From Bacteroidales bacterium (lineage in GTDB: Bacteria > Bacteroidota > Bacteroidia > Bacteroidales > VadinHA17): DNA of 64,000 nucleotides. Below, one piece after another: positions 16,833 to 25,160 of the stretch. The position numbers were made by a program, and so were the translations under genes. Position 1 is the first letter of the stretch. Each line of letters starts with the position of its first letter. The stretch is from assembly GCA_016715075.1 (NCBI GenBank), contig JADKBK010000001.1:186001-250000 (forward strand). The letters are read 5' to 3'. The notes beneath the pieces were generated by a model. The model was not told where the DNA came from and made no database searches. It saw nothing but the letters and a program-made list of their open reading frames with translations.

Positions 16833-18503
16833 ATGAAGATCGGTGAAGTAGTAAATAAATGTTCCGTCTCAATAATTCTCCTGTTATCTGCTTTACTGAA
16901 ATTGTCAGGACAGGGTGCATATATTCCTCCTGACAAGCCACGCCTGGTAATAGGCATTGTGGTTGAACAGCTGAAGTATGATCAGTTGGAGAAATACAGG
17001 GAAAAACTGGGTGAAAACGGGATAAAGAAACTTATAAATGAAGGGACATATTTTAAAAATGCCTCATTTGATTATATGCTTACACAATCAGCTCCAGGGC
17101 ATGCGACGATATCAACAGGCACCGAGCCATCCTTTCACGGGATAACATCAGATAACTGGTATTTACCCCTTAGGAACGAACTAATATACTGTACAAGGGA
17201 TATAGATGTTAATCCTGTGGGAGGGAGTTTTGAATCGGGACTTAATTCTCCGGTTAATCTGCAGGCTTCAACCTTTTCTGATGAGCTGGAGATGGCAACA
17301 AATAAACTGGCTAAAGTATTTGGAATAGGGCTGAAAGATAATTCAGCCATCCTTTCCACCGGACATTCGGCAGATGGTGTTTTTTGGTTTGATAATACTA
17401 CGGGAACATGGATGACAAGCACTTATTTCAATAATTCACTTCCGGGCTGGGTAATGGATTTCAATGCAATGAATTATCCTGAGTCATACCTCAACGGTGT
17501 ATGGAATCTTTTAAGACCCTTATCTGATTATGCAGACTGCCTGCCCGATTCCAATAAATTCGAAGTAGGATTTAACTCCCAGAATTTTTTCCCTTACGAT
17601 CTTAAAAAGCTGAGATCAAAGTTTATGTCAGGTTCCAGAAATGATTTCGCCATGTTACGGGAGACCCCATTCGGGAATTCTCTTACTACCAGCCTTGCAG
17701 TCCGGCTTATTGAAAAGGAAAAGCTTGGCAGGGACGATGTAACTGACTATCTTTCAATATGCTATTCATCAACTGATAATATAGGGCATAGATTCGGACC
17801 ATCATCTGTTGAGATGGAAGATGCTATTTTGCGGCTTGATGACGAAATAAAAAATCTGCTCACATATGTGAATGACAGTATAGGTAAGAAAAATGTACTC
17901 ATCTATTTTACCTCTGCCCATGGGATCTCTGAAATACCAGCAGTTCTCGAGAGTTATCATATACCTGCCGGATATTTTAAACAAAACCAGGCTTTACAGC
18001 TGCTGAGGAGCTACCTGAATGCTGTTTATGGTGAGGGTAACTGGGTTAAAGGCTATTCTGAGAGGCAGGTTTACCTCAACAGGACACTTATTGAAGATGC
18101 ACGTATACCTCTTGAGGATGTTCAGAAAAAGGTTGCAAGGTTTCTTGTTCAGTTCTCCGGAGTTGCTGCAGCCTATCCCTATTCTGCATTTGAAGCGAAT
18201 GATTTTGGTAACGGCAACCTGAAGAGGATAATCAATAATTTTAATTCCCAGCGGTCTGGTGATGTTATTGTTACTCTTAATCCGGGCTGGATAGAAAAAG
18301 ATGAGGACTATGTAACAAATCACAATTCTCCGTATGAATATGATTCGCATGTTCCGCTGATATGGTATGGATGGACAGTAAACAGGTCTGTGGTTGCGAG
18401 GAAGGTGAACATGACTGATATAGCTGCCACGTTGTCCTCCCTGTGCAAAATACCATATCCCAATGCTTGTACTGGTGAGCCGCTGATCGAATTGTTCAGA
18501 TAA
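16833..18503 (+). CDS. PafA-like alkaline phosphatase superfamily protein, altered metal site
   Basis: The 556-residue exported protein belongs to the alkaline phosphatase/nucleotide pyrophosphatase superfamily, like PafA of Bacteroidota. A signal peptide covers about residues 10-27. Aligned by eye with PafA, one zinc site is intact: Asp315 and His319 (STDNIGHRFGP) and His506 (YDSHVPLIW). The other site is changed: Glu45 (GIVVEQLKYD) replaces the usual Asp, Ser86 (TQSAPGHATIS) replaces the nucleophile Thr, and Ala362-His363 (FTSAHGISE) replaces Asp-His. A Ser nucleophile is acceptable in this superfamily, but loss of the Asp suggests weak or different activity. It could be a phosphodiesterase, a one-metal enzyme or a non-enzymatic relative. 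It is monocistronic by context. Confidence 0.82.
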   Translation: MKIGEVVNKCSVSIILLLSALLKLSGQGAYIPPDKPRLVIGIVVEQLKYDQLEKYREKLGENGIKKLINEGTYFKNASFDYMLTQSAPGHATISTGTEPSFHGITSDNWYLPLRNELIYCTRDIDVNPVGGSFESGLNSPVNLQASTFSDELEMATNKLAKVFGIGLKDNSAILSTGHSADGVFWFDNTTGTWMTSTYFNNSLPGWVMDFNAMNYPESYLNGVWNLLRPLSDYADCLPDSNKFEVGFNSQNFFPYDLKKLRSKFMSGSRNDFAMLRETPFGNSLTTSLAVRLIEKEKLGRDDVTDYLSICYSSTDNIGHRFGPSSVEMEDAILRLDDEIKNLLTYVNDSIGKKNVLIYFTSAHGISEIPAVLESYHIPAGYFKQNQALQLLRSYLNAVYGEGNWVKGYSERQVYLNRTLIEDARIPLEDVQKKVARFLVQFSGVAAAYPYSAFEANDFGNGNLKRIINNFNSQRSGDVIVTLNPGWIEKDEDYVTNHNSPYEYDSHVPLIWYGWTVNRSVVARKVNMTDIAATLSSLCKIPYPNACTGEPLIELFR

Positions 18504-18651
18504 GTTTTAAACCTTAAGATAATAAGGTGTTTTGGGGTTGTAGAAAATTTTTTTTCCCAAAGCCCAGAGGGGGGAGGGGGAGGAGATTGTTGCCGGTTTT
18601 GTTTTTCAAGCCCCTATCCCGAAGGGAGAGGTGGTTGATTATTATCCAAAG

Positions 18652-19371
18652 TTACCTTAGTGTGTCCCTTACACGGCACGCATCTCTTAGCAGTTCAGGA
18701 TTCTTTTCACATCCGTTTCCAAGGATTATCATATCAGCCCCTGCGTTGAAAATGCTCTCAATCTCCATTTTATTTGTAATACCTCCGCCTACTGCGATCG
18801 GTATGGAAACATTTTCCCTTACAGCTTCTACAATGCTTAGAGGAACATGATTCCCTGCTCCGCTTCCTGCTTCAAGATATATCATTCCAAGGCCGAGCAT
18901 CTCTCCGGCAAGGGCTGTTGCGACAGCAATCTCAGGATCGTTGGAAGGAATTGCCTCGGTCTGACTTATATATTCAACAGAGGTCCTGTTACCACTATTA
19001 ATAAGGATGTACCCAACAGAGATAAGTTTGTCTCTCACATCTTTAAGAAATGGAGCAGCGGTAACATGATTACCGATAAGCAATTCAGGATTGCGTCCTG
19101 AAATCAGGGAAAGAAGCATAATTATATCAGCTTTGCAGGTAAGTTGCAGCAGATTACCCGGGAAAAGGACAACTGGAATTGAGCAGTATTTCTTTACCTC
19201 GTCAATAAGGTTGTCCATACTGCTGAAAGTCAGGCTTCCGCCTGCCAGAATATAATCAGTCCTGCACACTTCAGCAACAGTGAGTAAATTCCGGAGTGTC
19301 TCTCCCTTCGATTTATCAGGGTCAAGCAGAAGGCCTATGCTTTTGTTCAGTGGAAATATTGCTCTTCTCAT
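18652..19371 (-). CDS. Geranylgeranylglyceryl phosphate synthase-family (PcrB-like) enzyme
   Basis: This TIM-barrel prenyltransferase family joins a polyprenyl diphosphate to sn-glycerol-1-phosphate, making an ether bond as in archaeal lipids. The 239-residue product has the family motifs LLDPDKS near residue 15, the YLEAGSGAG loop near 169 and the phosphate-binding AVGGGITNK near 193. Members of this family (group II) are known in Bacteroidota, but the physiological product is poorly understood. No archaeal-type G1P dehydrogenase is in the window. It starts immediately after the stop of the upstream PPTase gene, so the two are translationally linked at the end of the ssb-gldE-gldD cluster. 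Confidence 0.88.
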   Translation of the reverse strand: MRRAIFPLNKSIGLLLDPDKSKGETLRNLLTVAEVCRTDYILAGGSLTFSSMDNLIDEVKKYCSIPVVLFPGNLLQLTCKADIIMLLSLISGRNPELLIGNHVTAAPFLKDVRDKLISVGYILINSGNRTSVEYISQTEAIPSNDPEIAVATALAGEMLGLGMIYLEAGSGAGNHVPLSIVEAVRENVSIPIAVGGGITNKMEIESIFNAGADMIILGNGCEKNPELLRDACRVRDTLR

Positions 19372-20040
19372 CTATTTAATCTGCGGGTCAGCCATGCGTA
19401 TCTGATAGTTCTTTTTTGTCCACACAATAGCATAATTATCGTATTTTGAATAATACAGATCGAATGATTCATTGATTTTATCAGTATGAACATGTCCTTT
19501 AATTTCACCTGATTCCTTAACGTTAAAAGGTTCGATTGTAATATTCTTTCTGATACTTATGCCCTCTTTGTCACAGATCTTGTACAGGGCTTCTTTGGCA
19601 CACCAGTGAAGATAAAGATGATACCGGCGGTTTTCGTTTTCCCTGGTGACCTTTTCTCTCCAGTTGAGGAATTTAAAAGCTATTGCTGCGATATTTGAAC
19701 TCATATATTCAAGGTCTATCCCTACTTTTTCATTGGTACTCAGTAAAATAGCAGTGAGCTTATGTGAATGGGATATGCTGATGAATCGTGAGCCGTCTTT
19801 CAGGAATGGTTTATTATTCTTGTTATAAACAATTTTGGCTTCTTTGCCGATCAGTTCAGAAAGCAGGGCTCTTACGCTTAAAAATTCAAGTTTACGCGAA
19901 GTGCTGCTGAAGCCTGCATATTTTTTCTTTTCATCACTATCCAAAGAAACAAGTTCCAGCATGGCATTCAGCTCCTCCTCAATCTTCCACACCCCCAGTA
20001 TGGAGAACTCGTTCAGATAATGTTTTGTTATACAACCCAT
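19372..20040 (-). CDS. 4'-phosphopantetheinyl transferase, Sfp-type
   Basis: The enzyme moves the phosphopantetheine arm of CoA to a Ser on acyl or peptidyl carrier proteins. The 222-residue length is that of the Sfp/AcpT class. Visible motifs are ISISHSHKL near residue 90, the Mg-binding VGIDLEYM near 112 and WCAKEALYK near 155. Together these are diagnostic. It is 16 bases after gldD and abuts the GGGP synthase gene. A PPTase at this place beside gldE/gldD is usual in Bacteroidota, and it is probably the general carrier-protein activating enzyme of the cell. Confidence 0.88.
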   Translation of the reverse strand: MGCITKHYLNEFSILGVWKIEEELNAMLELVSLDSDEKKKYAGFSSTSRKLEFLSVRALLSELIGKEAKIVYNKNNKPFLKDGSRFISISHSHKLTAILLSTNEKVGIDLEYMSSNIAAIAFKFLNWREKVTRENENRRYHLYLHWCAKEALYKICDKEGISIRKNITIEPFNVKESGEIKGHVHTDKINESFDLYYSKYDNYAIVWTKKNYQIRMADPQIK

Positions 20041-20056
20041 TGATAAGAAATAAGTG

Positions 20057-20668
20057 TCAGTTTTTCCATTTCAGAGTTTCGATTAAATGTATTATATCTC
20101 CTCTGAAAAAATTAATTACCGGTTCAAGGGAATCAGCATCGGGTTCAGCAGCAAAATAAAGTGATCCCCTCAGGTAGTGTTTTACGCTGTCTGTGACATA
20201 AAACTGTACCGCTGAGGCTGTATTTCCTTTCAGATCATAGAGGATGCCGAAAACCTTATTCTCCTGATTACTGATAACCTGTTCCTTGATGGCATCAGCT
20301 TTTGAGATGTGGTTTTTCACGTTCATCTTATAAGTCTGCTCCATCAGGCCGTCAAAATTGCCATTAATATTTTTATAAGTCAGGTATATCTTTGCTTTGT
20401 AGAACGGAAACTCAATATTCAACCATCCTGGTTCCATAACATTTTCAGTTATTGCAGAAAGCTTACCATAAGAAGGGTATTCAAATGAGAAAGGAAGATC
20501 TTTATTTATTTCTACCTGATTATCAAATAATACATAATCATGTTTCGGGAGATCTATCCTGAAATATCCTGCAGGTTTTGGAACAGCTACCTCCCTGCAA
20601 CCGGAGGTAAGGGTTATAAATGCCAGTAAAAATAAAAGCCTATTCTGTCTTAATATCCTCATTATCAC
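20057..20668 (-). CDS. gldD: Gliding motility lipoprotein GldD
   Basis: GldD is a lipoprotein needed for gliding and for T9SS function in Flavobacterium; it is also kept in non-gliding Bacteroidota. The 203-residue product has a lipobox (LLAFITLTSGC, Cys near residue 24) and the family start KPAGYFRIDLPKHDY. It overlaps gldE by 29 bases on the same strand, so translation is coupled. The exact biochemical role is not established. Together with gldE and the T9SS cargo proteins in this window it supports an active type IX system. Confidence 0.9.
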   Translation of the reverse strand: MIMRILRQNRLLFLLAFITLTSGCREVAVPKPAGYFRIDLPKHDYVLFDNQVEINKDLPFSFEYPSYGKLSAITENVMEPGWLNIEFPFYKAKIYLTYKNINGNFDGLMEQTYKMNVKNHISKADAIKEQVISNQENKVFGILYDLKGNTASAVQFYVTDSVKHYLRGSLYFAAEPDADSLEPVINFFRGDIIHLIETLKWKN

Positions 20669-21983
20669 TTTTTATTTCAACATGGATCTCTTTTATCCTT
20701 CTCCTGTCGGCAGAGTTTATCTTGAAAACAAATTTCCCAAAGTTTACTGACTGTCCGGCAACCGGAATTTCGCCTGTAAGTTCAAGTATGAGGCCGGCAA
20801 GAGTTTCAGATTCCCCTCTTACTTCTTCAAAAATATCTTCTTCAATATCAAGAATTTTATAAAAATCGTTTAATAATATCTTGCCCTCGAAAGAATACTT
20901 GTTATTATCCAGTTTGCGGTACAGCTCCTGGTCCTCATCACTTTCGTCAGTTATTTCGCCTACAATTTCTTCGAGTATATCTTCAAGAGTGACGATACCT
21001 GAAGTTCCACCATATTCGTCAATGACAACTGCCACATGTATTTTCTTTGTCTGAAATTCCTTCAGGAGGTCGTTTATTTTCTTTGTTTCAGGAACAAAAT
21101 ATGGAGGCCGCAAAAGAGTCTGCCATTTGAAATTAGCCGGGTTATTGCCATAGGGAAGTACATCCTTTGCATAGAGTATACCTTTCACGTTATCAAATGA
21201 CCCTGAGTAGACGGGGATTCTTGAGAAACCTGAGCTGATCAGTTCATTGACAATCTTATCGAAGGCAGATTTGATGTCAATTGCTGTTACATCGATTCGC
21301 GGACACATTATAGCGCTTACATTGATATTTCCGAAATTGACAATACCCTTCAAAATTCTCTCGTCCTCATTGAAATCATCTGAAGTGAGTTCAAGTGCAT
21401 CAGAAAGGTCATTCATACTGATGTTCGATCGTCTTGTTCCGGTCCTTTTCTTTACGAAAGAGGAGGAGAGCATCAGCAGTGATGTCACAGGAGCAAAGAG
21501 GCTCTCCATAAATCTAAGAGGATATGCCATGGCAAGCGCCACTTTTATATGGTTCCTTGAGGCATATACCTTAGGCATTATTTCACCGAAAAAGAGAAGC
21601 AAAAAAGTTATGACAACAGCATTTATCAGAAAACCAATGACCGGTTCGGAACTGAAGTCGAACATTCTTGTACTCAGATAGGCTGAGAGGAGGACAATGG
21701 CAATATTTATAGTATTATTTGCTACAAGGACAGTACTGAGCAGTCTCTCAGGATTGTTATATAGATTAATAGCCGTTTTGGATTGTTTGTTTTTATTCGT
21801 TTTAAAATGTTCTATATCCTCTGGTCTGAATGAAAAGTATGCAACTTCTGAAGCTGACATCAATGCTGATCCTGCAAGAAGTATCACCAGTAAAGCTAAT
21901 CCGGTGATAGTCTGCAAATCAGGTGCCTGGACTGATATAGCTGCAATTGTTGAAATAAAGGATAGAGAGTTAACTGGTTCCAA
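20640..21983 (-). CDS. gldE: Gliding motility-associated membrane protein GldE (CNNM/CBS)
   Basis: GldE is a CNNM/CorC-type membrane protein. The 447-residue product has a DUF21-like N-terminal membrane domain with four hydrophobic segments (for example LALLVILLAGSALMSASEVAYFS). Next come paired CBS domains (MCPRIDVTAIDIKSAFDKIV, then VAVVIDEYGGTSGIVTLEDI) and a C-terminal CorC/HlyC-type domain (ELTGEIPVAGQSVNFG). The VIDEYGGTSGIVTLED block is the hallmark of this class. It lies between ssb and gldD, the order commonly seen in Bacteroidota. Ion transport is possible by family but not shown for GldE. Confidence 0.9.
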   Translation of the reverse strand: MEPVNSLSFISTIAAISVQAPDLQTITGLALLVILLAGSALMSASEVAYFSFRPEDIEHFKTNKNKQSKTAINLYNNPERLLSTVLVANNTINIAIVLLSAYLSTRMFDFSSEPVIGFLINAVVITFLLLFFGEIMPKVYASRNHIKVALAMAYPLRFMESLFAPVTSLLMLSSSFVKKRTGTRRSNISMNDLSDALELTSDDFNEDERILKGIVNFGNINVSAIMCPRIDVTAIDIKSAFDKIVNELISSGFSRIPVYSGSFDNVKGILYAKDVLPYGNNPANFKWQTLLRPPYFVPETKKINDLLKEFQTKKIHVAVVIDEYGGTSGIVTLEDILEEIVGEITDESDEDQELYRKLDNNKYSFEGKILLNDFYKILDIEEDIFEEVRGESETLAGLILELTGEIPVAGQSVNFGKFVFKINSADRRRIKEIHVEIKSDNEDIKTE

Positions 21984-22010
21984 AATTAAATATCTTTTAG
22001 TAAAACCTGG

Positions 22011-22553
22011 CTAAAAAGGAAGATCATCCTCGTTCTGGCCGGTACTTTGACTGTTTTTTTGCAGGTCATCAATATCATCACCTGTCTCAGACCAGCTTTT
22101 ATTACTGGAATCCTCGTTAGGTATATATGGAGTTGACGGTTCATTAACAGCCTGTCCGGATGATCCTTTTCCATGAATCTCATTTTTTGCAAAATCAGCC
22201 TGGGCTGCTGCATTTCCCTGTACCTGTTTTTTATCAAGTACAATTAATATATCCGCAAGAATCTCAGTAATATACTTGTTTATTCCGTCTTTGTCGACAT
22301 AAGATCTGGTTTTAATCTTTCCGACTATATAAATCTGGGATCCTTTTTTGACAGTTTTTTCTGCAACTTCTGCAAGAGCACGCCATAATACTATGTTATG
22401 CCATTCTGTGGAAGTTATATTTTCTCCCTGCTGATTTGTGTAGGATTCACTGGTCGCAAGTGGAAAAGTTGCCTTGGCCACACCTTTATCAAAATAGCGG
22501 ATAACGGGCTCTTTTCCGACATTACCGACAAGTATAACTTTATTGATTGACAT
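22011..22553 (-). CDS. ssb: Single-stranded DNA-binding protein
   Basis: SSB coats single-stranded DNA in replication and repair. The 180-residue product starts SINKVILVGNVGKEPVIRYF, the typical N-terminus of the OB fold. It keeps TEWHNIVLWRALAEVAEKTVKKGSQIYIVGKI in pieces as expected, has an acidic linker and ends in NEDDLPF, the DDLPF tip that recruits partner proteins. The ATG at 22553 is right: an upstream in-frame extension has no homology to the fold. It is the first gene of the minus-strand ssb-gldE-gldD-PPTase-GGGPS unit. The gene often found next to it in this phylum, mutY, is absent here. Confidence 0.95.
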   Translation of the reverse strand: MSINKVILVGNVGKEPVIRYFDKGVAKATFPLATSESYTNQQGENITSTEWHNIVLWRALAEVAEKTVKKGSQIYIVGKIKTRSYVDKDGINKYITEILADILIVLDKKQVQGNAAAQADFAKNEIHGKGSSGQAVNEPSTPYIPNEDSSNKSWSETGDDIDDLQKNSQSTGQNEDDLPF

Positions 22554-22887
22554 GTAGTTATGTATTAAATATAATTTACGGATAACGGAAAGTAAAGTTA
22601 ATAAAAAAACCTCTTCGTGCAACCAAAAACCATATAATAAGAATTATTGGTCTCAGAGGTCAGGGGATAGGTTAAAAGGTATATTTTATAATCCGCGGAT
22701 ATTGATGTGACAGGAGAGGTTCACTTTTGCCATTTATCTATTTCATTGTAATTAAGGCATTAATAAAAACTTTAATAAAAAAATTATTATGTAAGTGTTT
22801 CTATTTAAACAAATAATATTTTTATATTTGCACAGTTGAAAAAACGAAAACTCAAAATAATTTGTTGAATTTTAAACTTCACGAAAA
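22554..22887. other. Divergent intergenic region ssb / hup
   Basis: These 334 bases separate ssb (minus) from hup (plus). No gene is visible. They are AT-rich and contain the hup -7 box at 22823. Confidence 0.55.
22823..22830 (+). promoter_or_regulatory. Bacteroidota -7 box (TATATTTG) of hup
   Basis: An exact TAnnTTTG match lies 58 bases before the hup ATG, in strongly AT-rich DNA, as expected for a highly expressed gene. Confidence 0.6.
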
Positions 22888-23175
22888 ATGACTAAAGCAG
22901 ACATTGTTAATGAAATTGCCAAGAACACTGGTATTGAAAAGGTAACAGTTCAGAAAACTGTTGAAGCCTTGATGGAAACTGTTAAAGATTCTATGGTAAA
23001 AGGTAATAACGTTTATCTCAGGGGATTTGGAAGCTTCATCGTTAAGAAAAGAGCCAAGAAAACAGCCAGGAATATTTCAAAAAATACAACCATCATTATT
23101 CCAGCGCATAATATACCAGCATTCAAGCCGGCTAAATCTTTCATAACAAAAGTTAAATCACACGCTAAGAAGTAA
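22888..23175 (+). CDS. hup: HU-family DNA-binding protein
   Basis: HU dimers bend and compact DNA. The 95-residue product has the standard fold: helical N-terminus (MTKADIVNEIAKNTGIEKV), the LRGFGSFIVKKRAKKTARN beta/arm region and IPAHNIPAFKPAKSF at the C-terminal arm, where the Pro intercalates. The C-terminus is lysine-rich. It is followed 6 bases later by a 29-residue basic protein and then rng, an order often seen in Bacteroidota. Confidence 0.95.
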   Translation: MTKADIVNEIAKNTGIEKVTVQKTVEALMETVKDSMVKGNNVYLRGFGSFIVKKRAKKTARNISKNTTIIIPAHNIPAFKPAKSFITKVKSHAKK

Positions 23176-23181
23176 TTATCC

Positions 23182-23271
23182 ATGCCAAGCGGAAAAAAAA
23201 GAAAAAGACATAAAATGGCCACTCACAAACGCAAAAAGCGTTTGCGGAAGAACAGACATAAAAAGAAGTAG
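23182..23271 (+). CDS. 29-residue very basic protein, AURKAIP1/COX24-like
   Basis: A short frame of 29 codons starts at ATG 23182, 6 bases after hup, and encodes a protein made mostly of Lys, Arg and His (MPSGKKRKRHKMATHKRKK and on). I recognise this as the tiny conserved Bacteroidota protein related to the AURKAIP1/COX24 domain (mitochondrial ribosomal mS38), so it is probably a small ribosomal subunit-associated protein. The family match is from memory. Length, composition and place between hup and rng all agree. It is easily missed because of its size. Confidence 0.85.
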   Translation: MPSGKKRKRHKMATHKRKKRLRKNRHKKK

Positions 23272-23300
23272 CGTATAACTACGTGGTCATTTAAAGAATA

Positions 23301-23338
23301 TAATAAGCCTAAAGATCTTTTGGTCTTTAGGTTTATTA
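23301..23338. terminator. Long hairpin after the hup unit
   Basis: A 15-bp stem (taataagcctaaaga / tctttaggtttatta, one G-T pair) with an 8-base loop stands 29 bases after the small basic protein gene. It is AT-rich and not followed by a long T-run, so it may be a terminator or an RNA-stabilising or RNase-processing element ahead of rng. Confidence 0.55.
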
Positions 23339-23392
23339 TATCATTATGTCAGATATTTCAGAATACAGATTAACTCAGATTAATATAGTGAA

Positions 23393-24952
23393 GTGGTAAA
23401 CAAGGATTTAATCATTGATGTTGGTGATTCCGATGTTTCTTTAGCGTTGTTGGAAGACAAACAGTTAATTGAGTTAAACAAGGAAAAGCGAAATATTAGG
23501 TTTTCAGTCGGGGATATTTACCTTGGGAAGGTAAAGAAGATCATGCCCGGACTAAATGCAGCATTTATTAATGTAGGGTATGAACGTGATGCTTTTCTCC
23601 ATTATCTCGATCTGGGGGCACAGTTCAGAACACAGCATAAATATTATACTACTGCTATTCAAAAGCAGGGTAAAGTCCCGCCTGTACATAAGTTCAAGCC
23701 AGATCCTGACATAGATAAAGATGGCAAGATAACAGATGTTATTGCTGTAGGCCAGACTGTTATAGTTCAGATTACCAAGGAGCCAATATCTACCAAAGGG
23801 CCAAGGCTGGCTTCGGAAATATCTCTTGCCGGACGAAACCTGGTACTGATGCCCTATTCAGATAAAGTTTCAATATCTTCCAAAATAGAGAGCAGCGAAG
23901 AAAAAAGCCGCCTTAAGACCCTGGTCCAAAGCATAAAGCCAAGAAACTATGGTGTAATAGTCAGGACTGTCGCAGAAGGAAAGAAGGTTGCAGTGCTTGA
24001 CGCTGAGCTTCGCGATCTCGTACAGAAATGGGAATCATCATTTCAGTCCCTAAGGAAAGAGACAAAGACACCGAAGCTTTTTATCGGTGAAATGAACAGG
24101 ACATCAACAATCCTGAGGGATATGCTGAATGTGACTTTTAACAGTATACATGTCAACGATTCCTCAATGGCTGAAGAGATAAAGTTATATATAAGAGAGA
24201 TCGCCCCTGAGAAGGAAAAAATAGTTAAAATCTATAAGAGCACTCTTCCTATATTCGACCATTTTGGTATCAATAAACAGATAAAAGCCCTGTTTGGCAA
24301 GACGGTCTCTTTCAAGCATGGTGCATATCTTATTATTGAACATACAGAAGCCCTGCATGTAATCGATGTTAACAGCGGTAACAGATCACGGTCAGGAAAT
24401 GACCAGGAATCAAATGCCCTTGAAGTTAATATGGAGGCAGGGGTAGAAATCGCAAGACAGCTCAGGCTGAGGGATATGGGTGGAATTATCGTGGTTGACT
24501 TCATCGATATGCAATCAGCAGAGAACAAGCAACAGCTTTTTGACAAAATGAAGGAGGTTATGTCTAACGACAGAACAAAACATAATATCCTTCCATTGAC
24601 CAAATTCGGACTGATGCAGATAACAAGGCAGCGAGTCAGACCTGAAATGAATATTGTCACTGATGAGAAATGCCCCTCATGCCAGGGAACCGGTGAAACA
24701 AGGCCAACAATACTGTTTACCGATGAACTTGAGAGAGGACTCTCATTTATTGTCGATAAAATAAAGACAAGAAAACTGATCCTGAATGTTCATCCTTTTG
24801 TAGCGTCATATCTCAAAAAGGGACTATTCCCTCAGTTCAGAAGATGGAATTTAAAATACAAAATCAGCCTTAAGGTTCAACCTGTTGTTTCATATCATAT
24901 GCTTGAGTATCATTTCTATGACAGGGATGATAATGAAATAGATCTGGCCTGA
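23393..24952 (+). CDS. rng: Ribonuclease E/G family protein
   Basis: RNase G/E cleaves single-stranded RNA 5'-end-dependently in rRNA processing and mRNA decay. The 519-residue protein has an N-terminal S1 domain (VGDIYLGKVKKIMPGLNAAF), the catalytic DNase I-like site with two metal-binding Asp (LHVIDVNSGNRS and GGIIVVDFIDM) and the zinc-link CPSCQGTGE near residue 425. There is no long disordered RNase E tail, so it is RNase G-like. Translation most likely starts at the GTG at 23393 (VNKDLIIDVGDS); no ATG is available near the family's usual N-terminus. It is placed behind hup and the 29-residue protein. Confidence 0.93.
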   Translation: MVNKDLIIDVGDSDVSLALLEDKQLIELNKEKRNIRFSVGDIYLGKVKKIMPGLNAAFINVGYERDAFLHYLDLGAQFRTQHKYYTTAIQKQGKVPPVHKFKPDPDIDKDGKITDVIAVGQTVIVQITKEPISTKGPRLASEISLAGRNLVLMPYSDKVSISSKIESSEEKSRLKTLVQSIKPRNYGVIVRTVAEGKKVAVLDAELRDLVQKWESSFQSLRKETKTPKLFIGEMNRTSTILRDMLNVTFNSIHVNDSSMAEEIKLYIREIAPEKEKIVKIYKSTLPIFDHFGINKQIKALFGKTVSFKHGAYLIIEHTEALHVIDVNSGNRSRSGNDQESNALEVNMEAGVEIARQLRLRDMGGIIVVDFIDMQSAENKQQLFDKMKEVMSNDRTKHNILPLTKFGLMQITRQRVRPEMNIVTDEKCPSCQGTGETRPTILFTDELERGLSFIVDKIKTRKLILNVHPFVASYLKKGLFPQFRRWNLKYKISLKVQPVVSYHMLEYHFYDRDDNEIDLA

Positions 24953-25082
24953 GATGGCTCAGAGCTCAGTGCTCAGTGCAAATTGTGAAGGGGAACAATC
25001 ATATCAGTTATTTTCTTGATGAGACAGGTGTTCTCAATAACTTTCTGGACTCTTTGGCTATCTGTGCAAATTCTTTTTATTT

Positions 25083-25120
25083 CTTTGCAACCTTTGCGAA
25101 AAAACTTTGCGACCTTTGCG
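25083..25120. repeat. CTTTGCG heptamer array
   Basis: Four heptamers (CTTTGCA, then three CTTTGCG) start at 25083, 25092, 25105 and 25114. Their spacing is 9, 13 and 9 nt. They are the same family as 788-895, here in the gap between rng and the dsbD-like gene. The rest of 24953-25160 shows nothing else. Confidence 0.6.
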
Positions 25121-25160
25121 CTTAATTGATTTAAGTTCTTAATTGTTAACACCTGCAATA

